DNA of 44,668 nt. It comes from Myxococcales bacterium. GTDB lineage: Bacteria; Myxococcota_A; Polyangia; Polyangiales; Houyiibacteriaceae. Made by a program: the position numbers and the translations under genes. This document shows, piece after piece, positions 33,773 through 40,813 of this stretch (positions are counted from its first letter, which is position 1; every line of letters starts with the position of its first letter). Where the stretch lies: NCBI GenBank assembly GCA_029862185.1, contig JAOTXX010000029.1:1-44668 (forward strand), in the 5' to 3' direction. The notes under the pieces are model-generated. The model did no database searches. It was not told where the DNA came from and was given only the letters and a program-made list of their open reading frames with translations.

Positions 33773-34237
33773 GTGGGCGACGACATCGAACGTTTGAAGA
33801 TCCACAAGATCCAACCGCGGACCACGTCGGACCACGTGTTTTTGCCGGTGACGGAACCGCACCATCCACCCACCGAGCCGATCACCGAGGCGCTCGGCGG
33901 GAGCGGAGAGAAGCCCGCTACGCCAGTCGATCCTGCGCGCGTCCAGGCCGCCATCATCGAAGCGCTCGAGACGATTTACGACCCGGAGATCCCCGTGAAC
34001 ATCTATGACCTCGGCTTGATCTATGGCGTCGAGGTCGATGAAGACGGCCGCGCCGAAATTCGAATGACACTGACGGCGCCTGCGTGTCCGGTCGCCGGCG
34101 CGATCGTCGAAGAGGTCGCCGAGAAGTCGGGTCGCGTAGAAGGTGTTTCTACCTCGCACGTCGAGTTGGTCTGGGACCCACCCTGGACGCCCGAACGAAT
34201 GACCGAAGCGGCAAAGCTCGAGCTCGGCATGATTTAG
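33773..34237 (+). CDS. sufT: SufT (MIP18/DUF59 family) Fe-S maturation factor
   Basis: A 154-residue protein whose DUF59 domain has YDPEIPVNIYDLGLIYGVEV, MTLTAPACPVAGAI with the conserved Cys, and VWDPPWTPERMTEAA. SufT proteins help mature Fe-S proteins under high demand. The N-terminal about 55 residues are unconserved and Pro-rich. Start GTG at 33773 follows the sufU stop by 4 nt, with GGAG (33762-33765) at suitable spacing; TTG at 33770 is a close alternative. Confidence 0.88.
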   Translation: MGDDIERLKIHKIQPRTTSDHVFLPVTEPHHPPTEPITEALGGSGEKPATPVDPARVQAAIIEALETIYDPEIPVNIYDLGLIYGVEVDEDGRAEIRMTLTAPACPVAGAIVEEVAEKSGRVEGVSTSHVELVWDPPWTPERMTEAAKLELGMI

Positions 34238-34246
34238 AGGTTCGCC

Positions 34247-35203
34247 ATGATGCGCTTCCTGCTTCGTACATCGGTTCTTTGTTTCATCGCTGCGGGGTGC
34301 CAAGACGCCTCCCCGGGCGGTCCAGCGGCTACATCGGGTACGAACAACATCTACGAGGGCAGAGTGCCCTCACCCGAGTCGTTTGCAGAGCGGTACCCGG
34401 CCTTCGACAGCTATTGGTATCAGGGGCGCGCGGAGCTCACCCGCTACACGCTTCGGCAAGCGAGATATGGCGACCAGCACGATGGAGAAGCCGTCCTGGT
34501 CTTCGTCACCGAGGATTTCCTTCCACGCCTGCAAGTGAAGCAGGAACACGGGGATTCGCCCGACGGGATCTCTGTGCTGAAGCTCAATGCCTACCGGCGC
34601 TTCTATACCGGAATCTACCCGTACACCTTGATGACGTCGTCGTTCACGCCCGCGCTTCCACCGAGGGGGCCGACGCTCAAGCTGAGCAGCACGATTCAGG
34701 AATGGTGCGGAAATGTCTACACCCAGATCAACCGTCGAGACGACGGCCTCCATGCCGTTTTGCATTCGTATTTCCAAGATGACGCCGACCAGAAAACGAC
34801 GCTGCCGATCGCGCGGTTGGAGGACGGGATCTGGGCGCAGATTCGAATCGATCCCTCGGCGATCCCCGTTGGCAAGCAGGAGTTGATACCTGCGCTCGAC
34901 TATATTCGGATGCGACACAAGGCTTTGCGCGCGTACCCGGCCGAGGTGACTCGGAAGTCCGATGTCGAGACCGACTTGATCGATCATCCCGTTGCAGCGG
35001 TCGAGGTGAAATATCCCGCATTGGGCCGCGACCTGATCATCTATTACGAGCCGAAGTTCCCCTACGTCATCCAAGCATGGGAAGAGAACGTCGGACCGCA
35101 ACGCACGACGGCCGTGCGGAGCCGGGCAATCATCGACGACTACTGGAATCACAACGCCCCAAGCGACGCCTGGTACCGAGACGCCCTCGGCCTAACGCAC
35201 TAA
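34247..35203 (+). CDS. Conserved lipoprotein (often labelled Maf-like by error)
   Basis: A 318-residue exported protein with a signal ending IAAGC (C18). It shows a conserved pattern: FDSYWYQGRAELTRYTLRQARYG, GEAVLVFVTEDF, VLKLNAYRRFYTGIYPYTLMTSSFTP, IQEWCGNVYTQIN. Similar proteins in Bacteroidetes are listed as septum formation inhibitor Maf, but none of the Maf nucleotide-pyrophosphatase motifs is present, so the role is unknown. AGAGG precedes the ATG by 6 nt. It follows sufT by 9 nt, so it may be the last gene of the suf transcript. Confidence 0.75.
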   Translation: MMRFLLRTSVLCFIAAGCQDASPGGPAATSGTNNIYEGRVPSPESFAERYPAFDSYWYQGRAELTRYTLRQARYGDQHDGEAVLVFVTEDFLPRLQVKQEHGDSPDGISVLKLNAYRRFYTGIYPYTLMTSSFTPALPPRGPTLKLSSTIQEWCGNVYTQINRRDDGLHAVLHSYFQDDADQKTTLPIARLEDGIWAQIRIDPSAIPVGKQELIPALDYIRMRHKALRAYPAEVTRKSDVETDLIDHPVAAVEVKYPALGRDLIIYYEPKFPYVIQAWEENVGPQRTTAVRSRAIIDDYWNHNAPSDAWYRDALGLTH

Positions 35204-35252
35204 TCGACGCGTCTACGAGCCGTTCTCCGATTGTGTGGTTGATGGTCGCATT

Positions 35253-35278
35253 CCGTGTCGCGCTTTTTTCCGCGCCCC
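35253..35278 (-). repeat. Dispersed GC-AT-GC repeat, copy D
   Basis: On the minus strand it reads GGGGCGCGGAAAAAAGCGCG then ACACGG, matching copy A at 25 of 26 positions. It lies 7 nt after the stop of the minus-strand Cys-rich gene, in the same direction, between two convergent genes. Confidence 0.7.
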
Positions 35279-35285
35279 AGTGCGG

Positions 35286-35903
35286 CTACTTCTTCTGTCC
35301 GGCGAACTGATCGTCTTTGGTTTTGAACAGGACGTTGAAGGTGGTGAGGGAGCCGTAGCAGCCGGTGATGTACTGCTGGAGTTGGACCTTGTCTTCGTCG
35401 CTCAGGTTCTTATTGCCGTTGACCTTTTGTTCGAGGACGCGGAGCTTGTCTCGGACCATGACGATCTTCTTGAAGAAGACGTCGAGGGGGATGCGTTTTT
35501 CCTGGGTTCCCTCTTTGCCCGGGATGAGCACCAGCTCACCGTCGTTCCAGCGGTCCCCGAGCTCGACCTCACGGACGCCGAGCTCATCGAGGAGAACTTC
35601 GCGCAGAACTTGTCGAAAGGTTTCTTGATCCATGTCGATTCCAATCTCCGAGGGAATGATCGGCCGCGGTTTCGGCGCCGGTTCATCGCGATACATCCGC
35701 GGCACCCCAGCCGCGGGCTTTCGTTTGAGGGCCTGTTCCCAAGGGGTGTCTTTGGACTTGTGACTTGAACAGGTCGCCATGTCCTTGAGGGGCCAACGGC
35801 CCTGCCCAAGCCGGCAATCCCCTACCCAAGACCCGTCGGGCTCCTCGCGTTTGCGAGTGTACCAACCGCAGGTTCCGCACCGGCCTGAGAGGTCGCGGTC
35901 CAT
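35286..35903 (-). CDS. Cys-rich N-terminus plus coiled-coil protein, unknown function
   Basis: A 205-residue cytosolic protein starting MDRDLSGRCGTCGWYTRK. The N-terminal four-cysteine set (RCGTCGWY, GDCRLGQ, ATCSSH) could bind zinc. A Pro-rich link follows, then [20 protein letters not shown], and then a long helical region (FFKKIVMVRDKLRVLEQKVNGNKNLSDEDKVQLQQY) likely to be coiled coil. I cannot name a family. A TACCCT -10-like box ends 9 nt before the ATG. An upstream start at 35942 would add 13 Arg/Pro-rich residues and is less likely. Confidence 0.7.
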   Translation of the reverse strand: MDRDLSGRCGTCGWYTRKREEPDGSWVGDCRLGQGRWPLKDMATCSSHKSKDTPWEQALKRKPAAGVPRMYRDEPAPKPRPIIPSEIGIDMDQETFRQVLREVLLDELGVREVELGDRWNDGELVLIPGKEGTQEKRIPLDVFFKKIVMVRDKLRVLEQKVNGNKNLSDEDKVQLQQYITGCYGSLTTFNVLFKTKDDQFAGQKK

Positions 35904-35912
35904 CGAGGGCCG

Positions 35913-35918
35913 AGGGTA
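35913..35918 (-). promoter_or_regulatory. -10-like TACCCT before the Cys-rich gene
   Basis: The minus strand TACCCT ends 9 nt before the ATG at 35903. The same hexamer precedes lipoprotein 1. No -35 or Shine-Dalgarno is visible. Confidence 0.3.
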
Positions 35919-35937
35919 GGGCAGGCGCGGCCGCAGC

Positions 35938-35976
35938 GCCACCCCGTAGAGTCGATGCTGCGCATCGCCGACGGGG
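35938..35976 (-). repeat. REP-like 39-bp repeat, copy 1
   Basis: The minus strand has the core GGCGATGCGCAGCATCGAC, flanked by CCCCGT and ACGGGG. It matches 37697-37735 at 37 of 39 positions in opposite orientation. The outer CCCCGT/ACGGGG and inner GATGC/GCATC arms can fold into a hairpin. It covers an ATG at 35955, which argues against that start for the next gene. Confidence 0.75.
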
Positions 35977-35988
35977 CTTCGGCGCCGG

Positions 35989-35997
35989 TGCTACACT
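35989..35997 (+). promoter_or_regulatory. Extended -10-like TGCTACACT before the two-domain GGCT gene
   Basis: TGCTACACT ends 5 nt before the GTG at 36003, consistent with a leaderless transcript. No -35 is visible. Confidence 0.3.
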
Positions 35998-36002
35998 GCC
36001 GT

Positions 36003-36857
36003 GTGTTCTACTTTGCCTACGGGTCCAATCTTGATTTGCAGAACTGGAACCTTTGGTGCGCGAATAAGGGATTCGACGCGGATTCCATCGATCCCCTCGG
36101 CCCCGCATGGCTCCCCGATCACGAGCTGGTCTTCCACTACCAGTCCCGTCTTCGAAAGGGCGGCGCCCTCGACATTCGTCCGCGTCGCGGTGCGGTGATC
36201 CCCGGCGCGCTATTTCGAGTTCACGATTGGGAAGGGCTCGACGCGAAAGAAGGTGTGTTCGGACGGTACTACCGTCGAATCTCGGTTACCGCGTTGACCG
36301 ATGACGGGCGCGCTCATGCGGCAACCACCTATTGCGTGTGCGAGGAGCGTGTGGGCCCCTTCGTGCCTCCATCGCCGGCGTACCGCGAGATCGTCGCGCG
36401 CGGCCTTTCGCGTTTCGGGCACGGCCACGAAGCGTTTCTCGAGGCAGCCAGCAACACGCCCGCTTCGCCAATCCCCAGCGCGATTTTCACCTACGGCACC
36501 CTGATGAGCGGCGAGCGCAATCACGGATTGTTGGCTTCCCAGGTGCTTCGTGCGCACGGCTCCGCTCGGGTCGCCGATGCGGCGCTTCTCCAGATCGACT
36601 GGTATCCCGGGCTCGTGCTCAGCCAAGGGGGAACCGTGCACGGCGAGCTCTACGAGCTCGACGACGTTGCCGCAGCGCTCCAAGAGCTCGACTCCTACGA
36701 GGACTTCATGGGCTACGAAAGCCCGACCTCGCTGTATCGACGCTCCCTCATCAACGCGGTCACACCGAGCGGCTCAGCCCTCGCATGGACGTACGTCTTT
36801 CTGGGTGATGCAGGTCAGTTTCCCTTGATTCCATCGGGACGTTGGTCCGGTGCTTGA
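36003..36857 (+). CDS. Two-domain gamma-glutamylcyclotransferase-like protein
   Basis: A 284-residue protein made of two cyclotransferase-fold domains. Domain 1 (1-about 150) has FYFAYGSNLDLQNW and the catalytic-type Glu at about 83 (DAKEGVFGRYYRR), as in glutathione-type GGCT. Domain 2 (about 158-284) has IFTYGTLMSGERNH and Glu 233 in LDSYEDFMGYE, as in AIG2/GGACT proteins. Both keep the loop and the Glu, so both may be active. Such enzymes release 5-oxoproline from gamma-glutamyl amino acids or peptides. GTG at 36003 is chosen because the alternative ATG at 35955 lies in a repeat and adds residues before the first beta-strand. Confidence 0.8.
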   Translation: MFYFAYGSNLDLQNWNLWCANKGFDADSIDPLGPAWLPDHELVFHYQSRLRKGGALDIRPRRGAVIPGALFRVHDWEGLDAKEGVFGRYYRRISVTALTDDGRAHAATTYCVCEERVGPFVPPSPAYREIVARGLSRFGHGHEAFLEAASNTPASPIPSAIFTYGTLMSGERNHGLLASQVLRAHGSARVADAALLQIDWYPGLVLSQGGTVHGELYELDDVAAALQELDSYEDFMGYESPTSLYRRSLINAVTPSGSALAWTYVFLGDAGQFPLIPSGRWSGA

Positions 36858-36881
36858 CCCTTCGCCATGGAGTCGTAATAT
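36854..36881 (+). promoter_or_regulatory. Promoter TTGACC-16-TAATAT for the leader/pseudo-trpG unit
   Basis: TTGACC (36854-36859) and TAATAT (36876-36881) are 16 nt apart, the best sigma-70-like pair in the window. It overlaps the stop of the preceding gene, and the -10 ends 10 nt before the leader ATG at 36892, so the 5' UTR would be only a few bases. Confidence 0.65.
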
Positions 36882-36891
36882 GAGAGCTCAG

Positions 36892-36939
36892 ATGAACACT
36901 CACCGCGACATCCGCTACTTTTTTTGGTTCACCGACTGA
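36892..36939 (+). CDS. Aromatic leader peptide (attenuation control)
   Basis: A 15-codon ORF, MNTHRDIRYFFWFTD, with five consecutive aromatic codons TAC TTT TTT TGG TTC near its end. It is followed at once by antiterminator and terminator arms. By analogy with pheL and trpL leaders, ribosome stalling at these codons when charged Phe, Tyr or Trp tRNA is short would allow read-through into the next gene. An in-frame ATG at 36880 exists but overlaps the -10 box. A weak GAG lies 6 nt before the ATG; the message may be nearly leaderless. Confidence 0.75.
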   Translation: MNTHRDIRYFFWFTD

Positions 36940-36974
36940 GGTGGCCTGCGCGCGTTGTCGCTCAAAGGCCGCCT
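36939..36974 (+). promoter_or_regulatory. Antiterminator hairpin of the attenuator
   Basis: AGGTGGCCT (36939-36947) can pair over nine positions, one G-U, with AGGCCGCCT (36966-36974). The latter is also the left arm of the terminator, so the two hairpins exclude each other. The first arm begins at the leader stop codon and would be covered by a terminating ribosome. Confidence 0.6.
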
Positions 36975-36996
36975 TTCAGGGCGGCCTTCTTGGTTT
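36965..36996 (+). terminator. Attenuator terminator hairpin
   Basis: AAGGCCGCC (36965-36973) and GGCGGCCTT (36980-36988) form a 9-bp stem with loop TTTCAG, followed by CTTGGTTT, a modest U-tract. It lies 43 nt before the start of the TrpG-like gene. Confidence 0.7.
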
Positions 36997-37038
36997 AAAA
37001 ATCTGAAGCCGTCTTGGGAGGGGCTGGGAGCCCGACCG

Positions 37039-37683
37039 ATGGCACGGACAGATAGAAACCAAGCACAAGACCGACACTCTCAGATTCGAGCCCGAGCGCA
37101 CCGAAAGGCGACCGTCGTGCATGACGGCTCTGCTTTCCAGCTCGCGGCCGACCTGCGTGTCTATGGTTTCGACGTGGCTGAAGGGCCACTGCTCGCGTCC
37201 TCGGCCATGCAAGGCAACTTGGGCAGCCTCGCGGTGATCGCGACGCGTCCGGGTGCGACCCGAAGCGAGCGCATGCAGGATTGGACCCGCCAGCTCTGCT
37301 GGAACGGCGCGACGCTCCTTGCGGTTGGCGCGGCGATGGGCCCGGTCGCCGAGTTCTTCGGTACTCGGCGCACGGCACAGTCCGATGAACGGGTCAGCGG
37401 CCGTTTGGCCAACGTGGTCTGTGCCGAGGAAGGCCTCTTCACCGGCTTGCCCGAGAAGTTTCGGCTCGCGCTCCCGGCCGGCGACGGCTTCCCCGCGTCC
37501 GAGCTCAGCCCCGAGTTCCGAACAACCGCGCAGAGCCACGACGGCGAGCTCATCGGCGCCTCACATGTCTTCCGCCCGGTGCACCTACTGCACGCGGGAG
37601 CGATGGAGAGCGGCGAGGTGCGCTCGGTGGTTCTCAAGAAGTTGTTGCGGTTGGTGAGGGAGAACGGCGGCCGGGCTTTCTAG
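37039..37683 (+). CDS. TrpG-like glutamine amidotransferase fold, catalytic residues lost
   Basis: A 214-residue protein matching TrpG/PabA class I amidotransferases in order: HDGSAFQLAADLRVYGFDV (normally IDNYDSF), SLAVIATRPGATRSE (SPGPGTP strand), ATLLAVGAAMGPVAEFFG (ILGVCLGHQAIAEAFG), RVSGRLANV (HGK-S-I), GLFTGLPEKFR, DGELIGASHVFRPVHLLHAGAMES (GVQFHPES). The nucleophile Cys is Gly97, the YHSL patch is LALPAGDGF, and HPES is HAGAMES, so glutaminase activity is not expected. No TrpE-like partner is nearby. Start ATG 37039 has GGGAG 8 nt upstream. Its expression appears to be controlled by the aromatic leader. It could be a regulatory or structural pseudoenzyme; this is inference. Confidence 0.75.
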   Translation: MARTDRNQAQDRHSQIRARAHRKATVVHDGSAFQLAADLRVYGFDVAEGPLLASSAMQGNLGSLAVIATRPGATRSERMQDWTRQLCWNGATLLAVGAAMGPVAEFFGTRRTAQSDERVSGRLANVVCAEEGLFTGLPEKFRLALPAGDGFPASELSPEFRTTAQSHDGELIGASHVFRPVHLLHAGAMESGEVRSVVLKKLLRLVRENGGRAF

Positions 37684-37696
37684 CGCTGACACCTGG

Positions 37697-37735
37697 CCCC
37701 GTGGGCGATGCGCAGCATCGACTTTACGGGGTGGC
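37697..37735 (+). repeat. REP-like 39-bp repeat, copy 2
   Basis: Core GGCGATGCGCAGCATCGAC between CCCCGT and ACGGGG, matching the inverted copy at 35938-35976 at 37 of 39 positions. It lies between the pseudo-trpG stop and the enoyl-CoA hydratase start. The pair brackets 35.9-37.7 kb. Confidence 0.75.
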
Positions 37736-37761
37736 CCCGACGGGTGTGCTACGGAGTCCAC

Positions 37762-38535
37762 ATGGCCGACGCGCTCATCCTCACGGACCTCGACGACGAC
37801 GGGGTTCTCACCGTCACGATGAATCGTCCCCAGCGGCGAAACGCGTTCAACTCGGAAGCGTTTCTGGCGCTTCGGGATGCTTTCGTGACAGCCAACACGG
37901 ACCCGAGGGTTGCGGTTGTCTTGCTCACGGGTGCAGGCGATGATTTCAGCTCGGGGCTCGATCTTTCGGCGATCGACATGAATCGGGATGAGGAGCCGCC
38001 TTTCGAGTTGATGATGGACGCGGTCTGCGCATTCGAGAAGCCGCTGGTCTGCGCGGCAAAGGGCTGTGCGATCGGGTTTGGCGCGACGGTGCTCTTTCAT
38101 GCCGATGTCGTCTATCTGGGGCAGAGCGCGAACTTGCGTTTTCCATTCGTGAGCCTTGGGCTGGTCACCGAGGCGGCGGCTGCGTATCTGGGGCCGGTGA
38201 CGATTGGCCACAAACAGGCCGCGGAGCTGCTGTTCACCGCCGAGCTCTTTGGCGCGGACAAGGCGCTAGAGTACGGGATCGCGACGCAAGTTTTCGAAGA
38301 CGCCGAGCTCTTGCCGAGAGCGGTCGAGAAAGCGCGGCAAATGGCGCAATGGCCGATCGACTCCCTGGTCGCGATCAAGCGTATCATGAAGGCGATGCAC
38401 GGTGACAAAGTCGCGCTCGCGCGGAAGCTCGAAATGGAGGGGTTTGCGGAGCTGATGGGCTCTGCGGCCAACATGGAAGCGTTCTCTGCGTTCATGGAAA
38501 GGCGCCCGCCCGACTTCAAACAGTTTCGGAAATAG
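37762..38535 (+). CDS. Enoyl-CoA hydratase/isomerase family protein
   Basis: A 257-residue crotonase-fold enzyme starting MADALILTDLDDDGVLTVTMNRP. The oxyanion-hole loops are RRNAFNS...SSGLDLSAID and CAAKGCAIGFGATVLFHADVVY. At the position of the catalytic glutamates it has FVSLGLVTEAAAAYLGPVTIG with a single Glu, which is more like a 3,2-enoyl-CoA isomerase or a CoA hydrolase-type member than a classical hydratase with two. It should act in fatty acid or related CoA-ester breakdown. A TGCTACGGA box lies 6 nt before the ATG. Its 3' end overlaps the convergent membrane protein gene by 20 nt. Confidence 0.85.
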   Translation: MADALILTDLDDDGVLTVTMNRPQRRNAFNSEAFLALRDAFVTANTDPRVAVVLLTGAGDDFSSGLDLSAIDMNRDEEPPFELMMDAVCAFEKPLVCAAKGCAIGFGATVLFHADVVYLGQSANLRFPFVSLGLVTEAAAAYLGPVTIGHKQAAELLFTAELFGADKALEYGIATQVFEDAELLPRAVEKARQMAQWPIDSLVAIKRIMKAMHGDKVALARKLEMEGFAELMGSAANMEAFSAFMERRPPDFKQFRK

Positions 38536-40813
38536 CTGCCCCTTTGCTCGCGTGAAGGGCGATGACGAGCAGGATGGCGATCAAGCCGAGAAACATTCCG
38601 CTCCACAAAGTGAACTGCCCGTACTGGCCGGGAATGAGCCAGCCAAACCATTGGAGCGAGCAGAAGCCAAGCACAGCGGCCGCGATCAGCGTCCAATCTC
38701 TGCTCGAATCTGGCCCAGCTCTTGAGGCGAGAAGCAACGGCCAGATGAAGAGGATGTGCAGGTAGTAGTTCGCGGGATAGAAATAGATCGGGATCATCAA
38801 GGTCCCGATCACCGCTGCGTCGGCGAGCCGCAGTCGTCTGCACGCTACGATGCCGAGCAAGGTGTACAACAGCATGCCGGCGATCGTGATCCAACGCCGA
38901 TCCTTCATGGTTTGCTCAGTCAGCGGTCCCCATTGTTCCGGGTCCTCGCCCCGAGCGCGGAGATGGTGCCAGAGGTTGTCGGGCTCATAGCTCACCGAGG
39001 CGATCATCCCGATGTGATTCACATTGGGTTTGTTGGCGTGCATCGAGATCTTCTGGGACCACGCGCCCCACGACCGTTCGATACCGAACCTATTGGCCGA
39101 CAAACCGCCCAGAACCACCGCCACGACGAAGACCCCGGCCCCGACCCTGACCAGGGGAAGCAGTTGCGAAAGCGGGCTGGCGTCGTCGTCCGAGCCGCCT
39201 CGACGTTTCCGCATGGCTGCGAGCAGCCTCCACGCGATCGGTGCGGCTAAGAACAGGAGCGCAAGGACGGGAAATGCTCGAATCATCGCGCCCCAGCCGA
39301 GGAGCAGCCCGGCCAGGAACCAGCGCCGCGATGCCAGCGCGCAGACGCCCAGCCCTAGTAAGACCATCCAGTCGTTTCGAAGGGTCGAGCCGCCCCAGTT
39401 GCTTCCGAACTGGTAAATGGTCGTTGCTCCATAGGCGACCAGACACACGAGCGCCGTCCGAAGCCCGAAGGTGCGCCACGCCACAATGAAGAAGAGCAGC
39501 AACAGCAGAGGATCGAGGAGCGCACCCCAGAGAAACGTGGGCTCACTTGCTTCCGCCGAGCCGTAGATCGCATACGCGACGAGAAGCCAGGCAGGGGTCG
39601 CATTCCCACCGTGGTCGCGCAGGCTGTTCAAATAGGCCCCCGGTCCCATCGCGTTCCAGAAATAGGACATGTCCTGCTTGAACTCGAGCCATCGCTCTGG
39701 AGAAAAGCGATCCTTCACGGCGTGGATCTCTTCGGCAACTTCGGAAACGGTTCGTATCTCGTAGTCCCGCAAGTCCCGAAGCTGGGTGCCTTTGATTCGA
39801 TCGAGCGACCCGTCGAGCTTATCGTCGGCATACGCTTTCACGCTCGCGAGATACACACCGTCGTAGCCGAGCTCATCAAAATACTTCACGAACGGGAAGT
39901 ACACGCGCATATCCCAGGTATGGACATAGGTCGGCTTTCGTCCCTCGAAGTCGTGAAACTGTGGATGGCCGAGGTTGTAGAATGTCAATATCGACATGAA
40001 GGCCATGGCGGCGAGGAGGCCGGTGAGCAGCCCTTTGCGGGCGTGCTCCGGGCGCAGGCCAAGCCGCAGGACCACCGCGCAGGCCACCGCCGCGGGGACG
40101 GCGCGCGACACGTCGATTACGCTCGCCTCGACCGGCCAGATCAGGAAAATGAAATAGCCTGCAATCCCGGCAGAAAGCAGAGTCGCCGCCCACAACAGGT
40201 TCGACAGCGGCTTTCGCGTGTCTCGGCGGTGAAAGAGCACCGCCAAGGTGGCGAGCACGCCAAACAAGAGCAACGAAAGCCGTGACCAGATCGACGACTC
40301 GAACTCGACCAAGACCGGAATCTTGGGCGGCCAGACCGAAGGTGCCGCGGAGAAGAGTTGAATCTCGCTCGCGCTCACGCTGGCATCGCCACCGAACGCG
40401 CTCAGTTTCGCAAAACGCGCGCTTCCACCGAGGCCACTTTCCCACCGGGCGCGGAGGCCTTGCGGGCCCACGGCAGGCGCAGTCCAAAGGGTTGTAAAGC
40501 GGGCGCCGTCCTCCGAGATCTCGAGGATGAACTCGTCGTTGTTGTCCCCCTGAAGGTACACGGCGTCGATGGGTGTCACCTTGCCGAGGTCGAAGATCAC
40601 GTAGGCACGGCTTCCGCGGAAGATGGCGGCCGTCTCCGAGTTCCATGCGCTGCCTTCGAACGAGCGTTGTCCGTCGGTCAGTCGGCCAACGTGCACGACG
40701 TGCTGCGCCGCCGCTGGAGCATCGAGTCGGATTTGCTCCGGCGGCGCCGCTCCTGAGCATCCCGCGGCCGCAACCCATAGCAAACCCGCGATGCCCACCG
40801 TGATTCGCTTCAT
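38516..40813 (-). CDS. Large polytopic membrane protein with discoidin-like N-terminus
   Basis: A 765-residue protein. It starts MKRITVGIAGLLWVAAAGC with a lipobox-like end (C19), then a periplasmic discoidin (F5/8 type C)-like domain (about 30-185; RGSRAYVIFDLGKVTPIDAVYLQ, EFILEISEDGARFTTLW). After that come about ten or more membrane helices, with a soluble loop at about 310-430 that includes TYVHTWDMRVYFPFVKYFDELGYDG. Helix spacing and an Asp in the first large loop recall GT-C glycosyltransferases that use polyprenyl-linked sugars, but no signature is decisive. It could build cell-surface sugars. An upstream start at 40981 would add 56 residues without signal character. Confidence 0.65.
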   Translation of the reverse strand: MKRITVGIAGLLWVAAAGCSGAAPPEQIRLDAPAAAQHVVHVGRLTDGQRSFEGSAWNSETAAIFRGSRAYVIFDLGKVTPIDAVYLQGDNNDEFILEISEDGARFTTLWTAPAVGPQGLRARWESGLGGSARFAKLSAFGGDASVSASEIQLFSAAPSVWPPKIPVLVEFESSIWSRLSLLLFGVLATLAVLFHRRDTRKPLSNLLWAATLLSAGIAGYFIFLIWPVEASVIDVSRAVPAAVACAVVLRLGLRPEHARKGLLTGLLAAMAFMSILTFYNLGHPQFHDFEGRKPTYVHTWDMRVYFPFVKYFDELGYDGVYLASVKAYADDKLDGSLDRIKGTQLRDLRDYEIRTVSEVAEEIHAVKDRFSPERWLEFKQDMSYFWNAMGPGAYLNSLRDHGGNATPAWLLVAYAIYGSAEASEPTFLWGALLDPLLLLLFFIVAWRTFGLRTALVCLVAYGATTIYQFGSNWGGSTLRNDWMVLLGLGVCALASRRWFLAGLLLGWGAMIRAFPVLALLFLAAPIAWRLLAAMRKRRGGSDDDASPLSQLLPLVRVGAGVFVVAVVLGGLSANRFGIERSWGAWSQKISMHANKPNVNHIGMIASVSYEPDNLWHHLRARGEDPEQWGPLTEQTMKDRRWITIAGMLLYTLLGIVACRRLRLADAAVIGTLMIPIYFYPANYYLHILFIWPLLLASRAGPDSSRDWTLIAAAVLGFCSLQWFGWLIPGQYGQFTLWSGMFLGLIAILLVIALHASKGAAISETV

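Noticed and set aside
34247-35203. Septum formation inhibitor Maf
   Set aside because: The protein resembles database entries with that label but has a lipoprotein signal and none of the Maf nucleotide-pyrophosphatase motifs.
35955-36002. ATG at 35955 as start of the two-domain GGCT gene
   Set aside because: It lies inside a REP-like repeat and adds 16 residues before the first beta-strand; GTG 36003 fits the family start and the -10-like box.
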